44,220 bases of DNA from Zoogloea sp. (lineage in GTDB: Bacteria; Pseudomonadota; Gammaproteobacteria; Burkholderiales; Rhodocyclaceae): NCBI RefSeq assembly GCF_028689785.1, contig NZ_JAQVCN010000040.1:1-44220 (forward strand), in the 5' to 3' direction. The position numbers were made by a program, and so were the translations under genes. Position 1 is the first letter of the stretch. Each line of letters starts with the position of its first letter. The notes beneath the pieces were generated by a model that saw only the letters and a program-made list of their open reading frames with translations, was not told the DNA's origin and ran no database searches. Of this stretch, positions 8,209 to 17,011 are shown piece after piece.

Positions 8209-9285
8209 ATGATTTTTCTCCGAGCCGCCCAGCGCGAATTCACGCAGAACGCCGTGGCGGTCTTTGTGGCCTTGTTCGCCATCCTGATTTCCACCGTTCT
8301 CATCCGGCTGCTCGGGCAGGCCGCTGGGGGACGGGTGCCCGCCGATGCGGTGCTGGCCTTGATCGGCTTCGGTGCCATTGCCCAGATGCCGGTGGTGTTG
8401 TCGCTCACGGTGTTCATTGCGATCCTGATGTCCTTGTCCCGTAGCTACCGGGATTCCGAGATGGTGGTGTGGTTTTCCAGTGGCCTGCCGCTGACCGCAT
8501 GGATGCGGCCGGTGCTGCGGTTTTCGGTGCCGGTGGTGGTGCTCATCGCCGCCATGTCGCTATTTGTGGCGCCCTGGGCCCAGAAAAAGAGCGTCGAGTA
8601 CAAGGAGCAACTCAACAACCGGGATGATGTATCCCGGGTTGCGCCCGGCATGTTTCGTGAATCTTCCGGGGGCGAGCGGGTGTTTTTCGTCGAGGCTTTG
8701 TCAGGAGACGAGGGGCGCGTTCGTAACGTTTTTGCCAGCAGCATGCAGAACGGGCGCCTTGGAGTGATGGTGGCGGCCCAGGGGCACATGGAGGTGGATG
8801 CCTCGGGTAATCGTTTTGTGGTGCTGGAGAATGGCCGGCGTTACGAGGGGACACCCGGTACGCCCAGTTACCGGGTCATGGAGTTCGAGCGTTACCAGAT
8901 CCGTATGGAGTCCAAGGAGGTCAGTGGCGGGCCGCGCCAGCCCAAGACCCTGACCCTGCCGGCGCTGCTCAAGAACCCCGACAAGCGCAATCAGGGCGAG
9001 CTGCTTGGCCGCATCAGCACGCCTGTGCTGGCTATCATGCTGGCCCTGCTGGCTATTCCCCTTTCTTTCGTGAATCCCCGTGCTGGCCGCACCAATAACC
9101 TGATTCTGGCGGTGCTGGTTTACCTTATCTACAGCAACGCCCTCAGCGTGTGTCAGGCGTGGGTTGGCCAGGGGCGACTGCGTTTCGAGGTGGGTCTGCT
9201 GGCGCCTCATCTGATCATGCTGGGCGTGCTGGCCATCCTGTTCTACAAGCGCCTGAGCGTGTTTGCCCGGTGGCGGAGAGGCTGA
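8209..9285 (+). CDS. lptF: LPS export permease LptF
   Basis: 358 residues from the preferred ATG. LptF is one of the two membrane subunits of the LptB2FG ABC transporter that extracts lipopolysaccharide from the inner membrane and feeds the LptC-A-D bridge. Visible are paired N-terminal membrane segments (VAVFVALFAILISTVLI and MPVVLSLTVFIAILM), the cytoplasmic coupling region SRSYRDSEMVVWFSSGLP, a periplasmic beta-jellyroll domain, and C-terminal membrane helices. Start is uncertain: ATG 8209 gives MIFLRAAQREF, the usual N-terminus, but lacks a clear Shine-Dalgarno; ATG 8149 and TTG 8137 add 20-24 residues. It overlaps lptG by one base (TGATG). Confidence 0.94.
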   Translation: MIFLRAAQREFTQNAVAVFVALFAILISTVLIRLLGQAAGGRVPADAVLALIGFGAIAQMPVVLSLTVFIAILMSLSRSYRDSEMVVWFSSGLPLTAWMRPVLRFSVPVVVLIAAMSLFVAPWAQKKSVEYKEQLNNRDDVSRVAPGMFRESSGGERVFFVEALSGDEGRVRNVFASSMQNGRLGVMVAAQGHMEVDASGNRFVVLENGRRYEGTPGTPSYRVMEFERYQIRMESKEVSGGPRQPKTLTLPALLKNPDKRNQGELLGRISTPVLAIMLALLAIPLSFVNPRAGRTNNLILAVLVYLIYSNALSVCQAWVGQGRLRFEVGLLAPHLIMLGVLAILFYKRLSVFARWRRG

Positions 9286-10361
9286 TGATCCCTGTCTATA
9301 TCCGCTATATCAGTCGCGAGATCTACGCTGCAGTAGCCTTGGTGCTGTTGGCCTTTCTCGGGCTTTTTGCCTTCTTCGATCTGGTCAATGAGCTTGATGA
9401 GGTCGGCAAGAACGGTTACGCCCTGCACCATGCGGCCATCTATGTGGCGATGATCATGCCGGGCCGGGTGTATGAACTCATGCCCATCGCTGTGCTGATC
9501 GGCAGCCTGTATGCGCTGACAACCCTCGCCCGTCATTCCGAAATCACCGTGCTGCGGGCTTCGGGCTTGTCGACCCGGCGTTTTCTGCTGGCCTTGCTAT
9601 CCGTGGGTAGTGTTTTCGTGCTGCTGACCTTTGTGTTTGGCGAGTATCTGGCACCCCCGGCCGAGCGAGCCGCCCAGCAGTGGCGTCTGGCTGCGACCCG
9701 CTCGATGGTGTCCCAGGAATTGCGGACCGGGCTGTGGGTCCGGGACGGCAACCTGTTTGTAAATGTCCGCAGCATCCTTCCGGATACCTCGCTGCAAGGC
9801 GTGCGCATCTACGAGTTCGATGATCGCGCAGCCCTCGTGTCCATCAGTGAGGCGGAGTCCGGTGCCTATCAGGAGGGGGCTGGATGGCGTTTGAAAGGGG
9901 TTGGAAAGACCGTTTTTCTCGGGGAGCGCACTGAGATCCTCAAGTTGCCGGAGTTGGTGTGGCGTTCCGAGTTGACGCCGGATGTGCTGTCTGTGTTGAT
10001 GGTCGTGCCCGAGCGGATGTCGGTGACCACGCTGTATTCCTACATCCGTCACCTGGAAGAGAACAAGCAGCGCACCACCCGCTACGAGATCGCGCTGTGG
10101 AAGAAGCTGGCCTACCCGTTTGCAGCGCTCGTCATGATGGGGCTGGCATTGCCCTTCGGCTACATGCAGACACGCATGGGTGGAGTCAGCCTGAAGGTGT
10201 TCTCCGGGATCATGATCGGGGTCGGATTCCACCTTCTGAACGGCCTCTTCTCCAACCTGGGTGTCATCAATGGCTGGGTGCCGGCGGTGGCTGCGCTCAC
10301 GCCTAGCATCGCCTTCCTGTTGGCGGCGATGGGCATGATGTGGTGGGTGGAGCGTCGCTAG
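9285..10361 (+). CDS. lptG: LPS export permease LptG
   Basis: 358 residues, partner of LptF in the LptB2FG lipopolysaccharide extractor. The N-terminus IPVYIRYISREIYAAV, the first membrane helix ALVLLAFLGLFAFFDLVNEL, the coupling segment LARHSEITVLRASGLSTRRF and C-terminal helices (AALVMMGLALPFGYM, LLAAMGMMWWVERR) follow the family. The ATG shares its A with the lptF stop codon and GGAG lies just upstream, so the two subunits are co-translated. The gene ends 7 bp before the stop of the convergent RDD gene; no obvious terminator lies between. Confidence 0.96.
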   Translation: MIPVYIRYISREIYAAVALVLLAFLGLFAFFDLVNELDEVGKNGYALHHAAIYVAMIMPGRVYELMPIAVLIGSLYALTTLARHSEITVLRASGLSTRRFLLALLSVGSVFVLLTFVFGEYLAPPAERAAQQWRLAATRSMVSQELRTGLWVRDGNLFVNVRSILPDTSLQGVRIYEFDDRAALVSISEAESGAYQEGAGWRLKGVGKTVFLGERTEILKLPELVWRSELTPDVLSVLMVVPERMSVTTLYSYIRHLEENKQRTTRYEIALWKKLAYPFAALVMMGLALPFGYMQTRMGGVSLKVFSGIMIGVGFHLLNGLFSNLGVINGWVPAVAALTPSIAFLLAAMGMMWWVERR

Positions 10362-10368
10362 CGGGTGT

Positions 10369-10845
10369 TCATGCCAAGGTGGACGCGGGCAGCAGCACGA
10401 TGCGCGTGCCCGCCAGCCGGTCGTGCAAAAACTGTCGGTCTTTGTCGATAAGGGCCCAGATCACTCCGGCGCCGAAAAACAGCACTGAAGGCCACGCTAG
10501 AGCGTATCTGATCCAGCCCTGGCGCAAGGAGACGGGCTTGCCGTCGCTGTTGACGATGCGCAATTTCCAGGTCTGCATGGCCAGGGTCTGTCCGCCGCGG
10601 CGCCAGTACCAAAGAAAGTACATCCCGAGTACGGCGAAGATGTAGATCCAGAGCACGCCGCCTCTGGGGGTGTAGTCAGTGCCGATGCCGAGGACGAGCA
10701 AGGGCACCATGAAGGTTAGTGCTAGGACTCCAAGCAACAGCAGCGACTCGTAGAGCATGCTGGCGAGTCGGCGGCGCAGACCGGCGAGTTCGACTGTCTG
10801 GCGGCGGGCAGACAGCCCCCCGTTTGCATTGGCTTTTGAGGGCAT
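10369..10845 (-). CDS. RDD family membrane protein
   Basis: 158 residues. RDD proteins are small inner-membrane proteins with an Arg and Asp signature. Here the region starts with AGLRRRLASMLYESLLLLGV (Arg in the first helix, with Glu replacing the usual Asp), followed by helices at about 35-55 and 65-85, the loop WRRGGQTLAMQTWKLRIV typical of the family, and HDRLAGTRIV near the C-terminus. Function is poorly defined; some relatives have been linked to ion transport. ATG 10845 is preferred over TTG 10854. It is the last gene of the sigma factor-DUF3619-DUF3106-RDD group and is convergent with lptG. Confidence 0.88.
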   Translation of the reverse strand: MPSKANANGGLSARRQTVELAGLRRRLASMLYESLLLLGVLALTFMVPLLVLGIGTDYTPRGGVLWIYIFAVLGMYFLWYWRRGGQTLAMQTWKLRIVNSDGKPVSLRQGWIRYALAWPSVLFFGAGVIWALIDKDRQFLHDRLAGTRIVLLPASTLA

Positions 10846-10855
10846 GAGACTCAAG

Positions 10856-11500
10856 TCAGGGTTTGATGCCCGCGGCGACGGTCTGGCCGGCGGGCGTGCC
10901 TACTTCCTCGGTAGGAGTGTGAGGCGGGGCAGGGGCTGGGATGAGCGGTGCAGCGGGCTCCGGGGCGGGGGGCGGAGCGGCCACGACATGCTTGCGTGGC
11001 ACGATGACACGCGGTGGTGGCTGTTCCGTCAATGGTTTGAGCGGTGTGGCAGCGGTCTTTGTGCGGGGTGGCTTGACTGGCGGTTTGGCCGCTGCTTCCT
11101 TGAAGCGGCTCTTTTCCTCGCTGGGGAGTTCCTGATAGGCGTTCCACTTCTCCCGAAGGACCTCCCGCTTTTCAGGGGCGATACGCTGCAGGTTGCGGTA
11201 TTGATCCCGTGCCGTGGTTCGCTGTTCAGGAGTAAGGGAAAACCATGTTTCCATCCGTCGTTGCAGGCGTGACTGCTCCTCGGGGGTGTAACCCGGGAAA
11301 CGATCAGCAATCCCCACCCATTTGCGCCTTCTGTCGTCAGGAAGATCCTTCCATTCGCTCGCAAGGGGGGCAAGGGTGCGTTGCTGATCCGGTGACAGAT
11401 CCTTCCAGGCCGGTGCCGTGATAGGGGGGGTGGCCAGTGCCTGGGCAGAGCAGGCGACAACGAAGGCGGAGATCAGTCCGGTGAGTCGTTTTGAACCCAT
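10856..11500 (-). CDS. Exported DUF3106 protein
   Basis: 214 residues. Residues 1-23 form a signal peptide (basic MGSKRL, hydrophobic core, cleavage after ALA). The mature part has repeated short helices with the recurrent pattern 'W..L....R..L..LA..W..L': WKDLSPDQQRTLAPLASEW, RRMETWFSLTPEQRTTARD and KREVLREKWNAYQELPSEEK. This is the DUF3106 pattern. From about residue 138 it becomes a Pro/Ala/Lys-rich, probably disordered tail. It is presumably periplasmic. The start overlaps the DUF3619 gene by 28 bp, indicating a shared transcript with the sigma factor upstream. It might sense or buffer envelope stress, which is inference from context only. Confidence 0.85.
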   Translation of the reverse strand: MGSKRLTGLISAFVVACSAQALATPPITAPAWKDLSPDQQRTLAPLASEWKDLPDDRRRKWVGIADRFPGYTPEEQSRLQRRMETWFSLTPEQRTTARDQYRNLQRIAPEKREVLREKWNAYQELPSEEKSRFKEAAAKPPVKPPRTKTAATPLKPLTEQPPPRVIVPRKHVVAAPPPAPEPAAPLIPAPAPPHTPTEEVGTPAGQTVAAGIKP

Positions 11501-11847
11501 GCGTCGAATCCGCGATCCAGGTAAGCGTCTATCGGGAGGTCGTCGGCGAGCAGTGCGCTATCGACTTCTTCAAGGTCGGCGGCGCGCTGCCATTCACCCA
11601 GGAAACCGCTGCCCAGGGCGGCAAGAATGACCAGTATCATGGCCAGCGTGGTACGACCCTGGGGCAGGATGTGCTCGGAGAAGGTTTGGCCAAGCCCGGC
11701 CAAGCTGAGCTTTCGCACCGTCTTCTTCTGTCGGGAGAGGGCGCGCTGACGGGCCTGAAGCAGGCGGTCGGCAACCGGGGTGGAAACGTTGCGCGCAGAC
11801 ACGTTAAGGTGCTGGCGGAGCCGGAGTTGGAAGTCCTGTTCGTTCAT
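11473..11847 (-). CDS. DUF3619 single-pass membrane protein, candidate anti-sigma partner
   Basis: 124 residues. The N-terminal cytoplasmic part (NEQDFQLRLRQHLN...RLLQARQRAL) is followed by one membrane helix (TTLAMILVILAALGSGFLG, about residues 75-95) and a short acidic periplasmic tail. This layout, directly downstream of an ECF-type sigma factor with a 4-nt ATGA overlap (11844-11847), is what an anti-sigma factor would look like. DUF3619 has no proven function I know of, and no classical zinc anti-sigma motif is present. An upstream in-frame start at 11904 would add 19 Cys/His-rich residues but lies inside the sigma gene and is unlikely. Confidence 0.82.
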   Translation of the reverse strand: MNEQDFQLRLRQHLNVSARNVSTPVADRLLQARQRALSRQKKTVRKLSLAGLGQTFSEHILPQGRTTLAMILVILAALGSGFLGEWQRAADLEEVDSALLADDLPIDAYLDRGFDAWVQNDSPD

Positions 11848-12506
11848 GGTTTGATACCTTTTGCAGCAAGTGCAGCGGCAAGAGTGTGCGTGGCACGCGA
11901 GCAATGTGTCTTCACGCTGCCCTCAGAGCATCCCATTGCCGCTGCAGTTTCAGCGATGTCCATTTCTTCCCAGTAACGCATCAGGAAGGCTTCGCGTTGA
12001 CGGGCAGGGAGCTTTTCGATTTCCCTTTCTATGGCGCCTAGCGTCTGGCGTTGTTCCAGCTGAGTCTGCGGGGACTCGCTTTTGTGGTCGCCGTCTGCGG
12101 ATTCAAGCGTGTCGAGAGGGTCGTGCTCGTCGTCTTCTGGTCCAGAGAAGGCTGACAGCAGGGTGGTCCACATGTTGCGAACCTTCTGGCGGCGGTAGTG
12201 ATCCCGGATGGCGTTCTGCAGGATGCGCTGGAACAGCATGGGAAGTTCGGCGAGGGGCTTGTCCCCGTACTTCTCGGCGAGGCGCATCATTGAGTCCTGC
12301 ACGATGTCGAGAGCAGACTCTTCGTTGCGGACTGCGAACAAGGCTTGCTTGAAGGCCCGTTTTTCGACGCTGGCGAGGAAATCCGATAGTTCGAGACGGG
12401 ATGGCAGGGGATGATCCTCGGTGATCCGGGTAGGGTGTTCCCGGAGGTCGTCGGTTGGTGGTGCTGTGGCAGGAGAGGGGGCACCGATACGGTGCGCCTT
12501 GACCAA
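11844..12506 (-). CDS. ECF-type RNA polymerase sigma factor
   Basis: About 220 residues. Region 2 is visible as KRAFKQALFAVRNEESALDI plus VQDSMMRLAEKY and LFQRILQNAIRDHYRRQ; region 4 as LPARQREAFLMRYWEEMDIA then GCSEGSVKTHCSRA, the helix-turn-helix that reads the -35 element. Between them lies a longer than usual acidic linker (GPEDDEHDPLDTLESADGD). The protein resembles the betaproteobacterial RNA polymerase sigma-70 factor located next to DUF3619/DUF3106. The annotated start is TTG 12506 and is doubtful: the first 35 residues are Pro/Thr-rich and no Shine-Dalgarno is seen, so the true start may be internal. It is divergent from ilvI with about 60 bp between. Confidence 0.88.
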   Translation of the reverse strand: MVKAHRIGAPSPATAPPTDDLREHPTRITEDHPLPSRLELSDFLASVEKRAFKQALFAVRNEESALDIVQDSMMRLAEKYGDKPLAELPMLFQRILQNAIRDHYRRQKVRNMWTTLLSAFSGPEDDEHDPLDTLESADGDHKSESPQTQLEQRQTLGAIEREIEKLPARQREAFLMRYWEEMDIAETAAAMGCSEGSVKTHCSRATHTLAAALAAKGIKP

Positions 12507-12565
12507 TCGCCGGGTCGGCGGTATGGTTCAACGTTTTACATCGCCGATATAGCTCGGGTGCAGTG

Positions 12566-14275
12566 ATGGTCATTACCGGTGCAGAAATTGTAATCAGGTG
12601 CCTCCAGGAAGAAAAGGTCGATTATCTTTTCGGCTATCCAGGTGGCGCCGTCCTGTACATCTACGACGAGCTCTTCAAGCAGGACAAGGTCCGTCACGTC
12701 CTGGTTCGCCACGAGCAGGCGGCCATTCACGCCGCAGATGGATACGCGCGCTCCACCGAGAAGGTGGGGGTTGCGCTGGTGACCTCCGGGCCGGGCGCGA
12801 CCAACGCGGTCACGGGTATCGCCACGGCGTTCTGTGACTCGATTCCGATGGTGGTCATCTCCGGTCAGGTGCCCTCCGCAGCTATCGGCCAGGATGCCTT
12901 TCAGGAAGTGGATACGGTCGGTATCACCCGCCCCTGCGTCAAGCACAATTTCCTTGTGCGTGATGTGCGTGATATCGCGGAGACGATCAAGAAAGCCTTC
13001 TACCTGGCGAAAACCGGCCGGCCCGGCCCGGTTTTGGTGGATATCCCGAAGGACATCACCGCCCAGAAGTGCGAATTCGTCTACCCGCAAACGGTGTCGA
13101 TGCGCTCATATAGCCCGACGGTCAAGGGGCATCACGGTCAGATCAAGAAAGCCCTGCAACTGCTCTTGGAGGCTAAGCGCCCCATGGTCTATGCGGGTGG
13201 TGGCGTAGTTCTCGGCGACGCCGCCGACAAGCTGACGGCGCTGGTGCGCAAGCTCGGTTTCCCCTGTACCAACACGCTTATGGGTTTGGGAGGCTACCCG
13301 GCAACCGACCGGCAGTCCCTCGGCATGCTGGGCATGCATGGCAACTACGAAGCCAATATGGGCATGCATTACTGCGATGTCCTGCTTGCCGTGGGCGCCC
13401 GCTTCGATGACCGGGTGATCGGCAGCCCTGCGCACTTTGCGTCCGAGCCGAGAAAGATCATTCATATCGATATTGATCCGTCTTCCATCTCCAAGCGCGT
13501 CAAGGTCGATGTGCCCATCGTCGGTGATGTGGGCGAGGTCCTTGGCGAGTTGCTGGCGCTTCTTGACAGTACGGCCGAAAAGCCCGATCAGGAGTCCCTG
13601 GGCGGCTGGTGGAAGCAGATTGATGAATGGCGTCGTCGCGACTGCCTGAAGTTTTCCCAGGGTGAAGGGCTGATCAAGCCCCAGTACGTTATCCAGAAAC
13701 TTTGGGAAGTCACCGGCGGCGACGCTTTCGTGACATCCGACGTGGGCCAGCATCAGATGTGGGCTGCCCAGTACTACAAGTTCGACAAGCCGCGTCGCTG
13801 GGTGAATTCTGGTGGCCTGGGTACCATGGGCTTCGGCCTGCCTGCTGCCATGGGTGTCCAGCTGGCGCATCCGGGCTCGCCCGTCGCCTGTGTCACCGGC
13901 GAAGGCTCTATCCAGATGAACATCCAGGAACTGTCCACCTGCAAGCAGTTCCGCCTGCCCATCAAGGTCATTCTGCTCAACAATGGCTACCTCGGCATGG
14001 TGCGTCAGTGGCAGGAGCTGTTCCACGGCAATCGTTACTCCGAATCCTACATGGATGCCTTGCCCGACTTCTCGAAGCTTGCTGCGGCCTATGGTCATGT
14101 TGGCCTGCGTGTCGACAAGCCGGGGGATGTGGAGGGTGCGCTGCGGGAGGCTTTCAAGCAGAAGAACGATCTGGTGTTCCTCGATTTTCAGGTTGATGCC
14201 ACCGAGAACGTTTATCCCATGGTTCAGGGCGGCAAAGGGTTGACAGACATGATCCTGTCGGCCGAGGACCTCTGA
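12566..14275 (+). CDS. ilvI: Acetolactate synthase, large (catalytic) subunit
   Basis: 569 residues. The enzyme condenses two pyruvates to acetolactate, or pyruvate with 2-oxobutyrate, the first shared step of valine, leucine and isoleucine synthesis, using thiamine diphosphate, Mg2+ and FAD. The activating glutamate is E50 in RHEQAAIHAADGYAR. The ThDP-binding motif is GEGSIQMN at 445-452 followed by ILLNN. The central FAD-binding domain is intact (GMHGNYEANMGMHYCDVLLAVGARFDDR). ATG 12566 is preceded by an in-frame GTG at 12563; either may be used. Transcription with ilvH and ilvC is likely, ending at the strong terminator at 15990-16020. Confidence 0.97.
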   Translation: MVITGAEIVIRCLQEEKVDYLFGYPGGAVLYIYDELFKQDKVRHVLVRHEQAAIHAADGYARSTEKVGVALVTSGPGATNAVTGIATAFCDSIPMVVISGQVPSAAIGQDAFQEVDTVGITRPCVKHNFLVRDVRDIAETIKKAFYLAKTGRPGPVLVDIPKDITAQKCEFVYPQTVSMRSYSPTVKGHHGQIKKALQLLLEAKRPMVYAGGGVVLGDAADKLTALVRKLGFPCTNTLMGLGGYPATDRQSLGMLGMHGNYEANMGMHYCDVLLAVGARFDDRVIGSPAHFASEPRKIIHIDIDPSSISKRVKVDVPIVGDVGEVLGELLALLDSTAEKPDQESLGGWWKQIDEWRRRDCLKFSQGEGLIKPQYVIQKLWEVTGGDAFVTSDVGQHQMWAAQYYKFDKPRRWVNSGGLGTMGFGLPAAMGVQLAHPGSPVACVTGEGSIQMNIQELSTCKQFRLPIKVILLNNGYLGMVRQWQELFHGNRYSESYMDALPDFSKLAAAYGHVGLRVDKPGDVEGALREAFKQKNDLVFLDFQVDATENVYPMVQGGKGLTDMILSAEDL

Positions 14276-14386
14276 CCTGCCGGGATGCTTGCTGTGGGAA
14301 AAGGCCTGCAGCGGCTTCCCGAATCATCACAGATGCTCGACGCCGCATGGTTGCGCGGGCTGATGGTCATCCAGAATACAACGCCT

Positions 14387-14878
14387 ATGAGACACGTCAT
14401 CTCCCTTCTCATCGAGAATGAATCCGGGGCGCTATCGCGCGTTTCCGGCCTGTTTTCCGCGCGCGGCTACAATATCGAATCGCTCACGGTGGCCCCGACC
14501 GAAGATGCATCGCTGTCCCGCATGACGATCGTCACCACGGGGTCGGACGACGTCGTCGAGCAGATCACCAAGCACCTAAACAAGCTGGTCGAGGTGGTCA
14601 AGGTGGTCGACCTGTCCGAATCCGCCCATATCGAGCGCGAGCTGATGCTGGTCAAGGTGCGGGCTACGGGCAAGGACCGGGAGGAAGTGAAGCGTATGGC
14701 TGACATCTTCCGGGGCCGTATCATCGATGTGACTGATACCAGCTACGTGATCGAGCTGACAGGAAATCAGGCCAAGCTTGATTCCTTTGTCGGTGCGATC
14801 GAAGCGGGCTTGATTCTCGAAACCGTTCGCTCCGGAATCTGTGGCGTAGGCCGTGGTGACCGGGTTCTGAAAGTTTGA
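14387..14878 (+). CDS. ilvH: Acetolactate synthase, small (regulatory) subunit
   Basis: 163 residues, the same length as E. coli IlvH. It binds the large subunit, raises its activity and confers valine feedback inhibition. The N-terminal ACT domain is visible as HVISLLIENESGALSRVSGL and FSARGYNIESLTVAPTED; the C-terminal domain carries RELMLVKVRATGKDREEVKR and ends GVGRGDRVLKV. The ATG at 14387 is chosen because MRHVISLLIENE matches the family start; the frame is open upstream to 14285 but that part is not conserved. The 111-bp gap after ilvI shows no terminator. Confidence 0.96.
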   Translation: MRHVISLLIENESGALSRVSGLFSARGYNIESLTVAPTEDASLSRMTIVTTGSDDVVEQITKHLNKLVEVVKVVDLSESAHIERELMLVKVRATGKDREEVKRMADIFRGRIIDVTDTSYVIELTGNQAKLDSFVGAIEAGLILETVRSGICGVGRGDRVLKV

Positions 14879-14921
14879 TGCGGGGCATGGTCCGGACGCC
14901 GACGTCCGAGCCGTCCCGTGA

Positions 14922-15968
<1,047 letters not shown>

Positions 15969-15989
15969 TCGCACCTGACTTGAAGCGCG

Positions 15990-16020
15990 CACGGGGGACG
16001 AAAGTCCCCCGTGTCGTTTT
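15990..16020 (+). terminator. Intrinsic terminator after ilvC
   Basis: CACGGGGGAC-GAAA-GTCCCCCGTG forms a perfect 10-bp stem (15990-15999 and 16004-16013) closed by a GAAA tetraloop, followed by TCGTTTT. It lies 21 bp after the ilvC stop and probably ends the ilvI-ilvH-ilvC transcript, so pssA needs its own promoter or readthrough. Confidence 0.88.
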
Positions 16021-16079
16021 CGGGTCTGGGGCGTTGTCCTGCGTTACAATCGCGTTCGACTTCACCCATCGTCCCCTCC

Positions 16080-16868
16080 ATGGCCGATCTGCAATCGCGC
16101 AAGCCCCTGCTCAACCCGGAACGGCGTCGCAAGGGCATCTACATTCTTCCCAACCTTTTTACCACGGCCGCCCTGTTTGCCGGCTTCTACGCCATCGTGC
16201 AGGCCATGAACGGGCTGTTCGAGCAAGCGGCAGTTGCCATCTTCATCGCAATGGTGCTGGATGGTCTGGACGGTCGGGTTGCCCGCCTGACACGTACCCA
16301 GAGCGCCTTTGGAGCCGAATACGATTCCCTGTCCGATATGGTGTCCTTCGGCGCTGCACCTGCATTGATCATGTACGAATGGGCGCTCAAGGGCATGGGC
16401 AAGCTCGGCTGGATGGCCGCGTTCATATACTGTGCCGGTGCCGCCTTGCGGTTGGCCCGTTTCAATACCAACATCGATGTCATCGACAAGCGCTATTTCC
16501 AGGGTTTGCCCAGCCCGGCAGCGGCGGCGCTGGTCGCTGGGCTGGTGTGGGTCATGATCGACAATGGCATTGCCGGGCCTGATGTGCGCTGGTATGGCTG
16601 TGCGCTCACCATCTTTGCCGGCATCTCCATGGTCAGTAACGTGCTGTTCTATAGCGGCAAAGAGATCAATCTGCGTCGCAGCGTGCCCTTCATCGTCATC
16701 ATTGCCTTTGTTCTCGGCTTCCTGCTGGTCTCCAGCTATCCGCCGGGAGTTCTGTTCGGCCTTTTCCTCTGCTATGCCGTTTCCGGCTACGTGCTGGGGG
16801 CGTGGGCCTGGCTGAAGGGGCGTCGGCGCAGTGCTTCGGTTGCAGCGTCGGAAAAGTCTGATTTATAG
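16080..16868 (+). CDS. pssA: CDP-diacylglycerol--serine O-phosphatidyltransferase
   Basis: 262 residues. This inner-membrane enzyme makes phosphatidylserine, the precursor of phosphatidylethanolamine, from CDP-diacylglycerol and serine. The CDP-alcohol phosphotransferase signature is complete: D61, D64-G65, A68-R69, G78, D82 and D86 (LDGLDGRVARLTRTQSAFG, then AEYDSLSD). Several hydrophobic segments follow (AAALVAGLVWVMI, VPFIVIIAFVLGFLLV, VLFGLFLCYAVSGYV), ending in a basic tail. ATG 16080 gives MADLQSRKPLLNPERRRKGI, the usual start. Its position between ilvC and leuA is conserved in betaproteobacteria without an obvious metabolic reason. Confidence 0.95.
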   Translation: MADLQSRKPLLNPERRRKGIYILPNLFTTAALFAGFYAIVQAMNGLFEQAAVAIFIAMVLDGLDGRVARLTRTQSAFGAEYDSLSDMVSFGAAPALIMYEWALKGMGKLGWMAAFIYCAGAALRLARFNTNIDVIDKRYFQGLPSPAAAALVAGLVWVMIDNGIAGPDVRWYGCALTIFAGISMVSNVLFYSGKEINLRRSVPFIVIIAFVLGFLLVSSYPPGVLFGLFLCYAVSGYVLGAWAWLKGRRRSASVAASEKSDL

Positions 16869-16942
16869 TCCAAGGCCCCGCATCCGCCGTCTGCCCGGTG
16901 CAGTCGGGGTGCGTCCGGAGCCCGGATAAACCGCGAACTCCT

Positions 16943-16973
16943 GCATTCCCGACGGATTGAACGTCGGGAATGC
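16943..16973 (+). promoter_or_regulatory. Perfect 12-bp stem-loop upstream of leuA
   Basis: GCATTCCCGACG (16943-16954) and CGTCGGGAATGC (16962-16973) form an uninterrupted stem with a 7-nt loop, 38 bp before the leuA start. There is no T-run after it, so it is not a standard intrinsic terminator. It could be an mRNA-stabilising or attenuating structure in the leuA leader, a protein-binding site, or the processed 3' end of the pssA transcript. No leucine-rich leader peptide is evident nearby. Confidence 0.6.
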
Positions 16974-17011
16974 GCCTTAATCCAACTACAAAGAACCGGC
17001 GGGAGCCCATA

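Noticed and set aside
10957-11135. Gly-rich plus-strand frame in the DUF3106 gene
   Set aside because: It is the complement of the Pro/Ala-rich tail of the exported protein and has no start signal.
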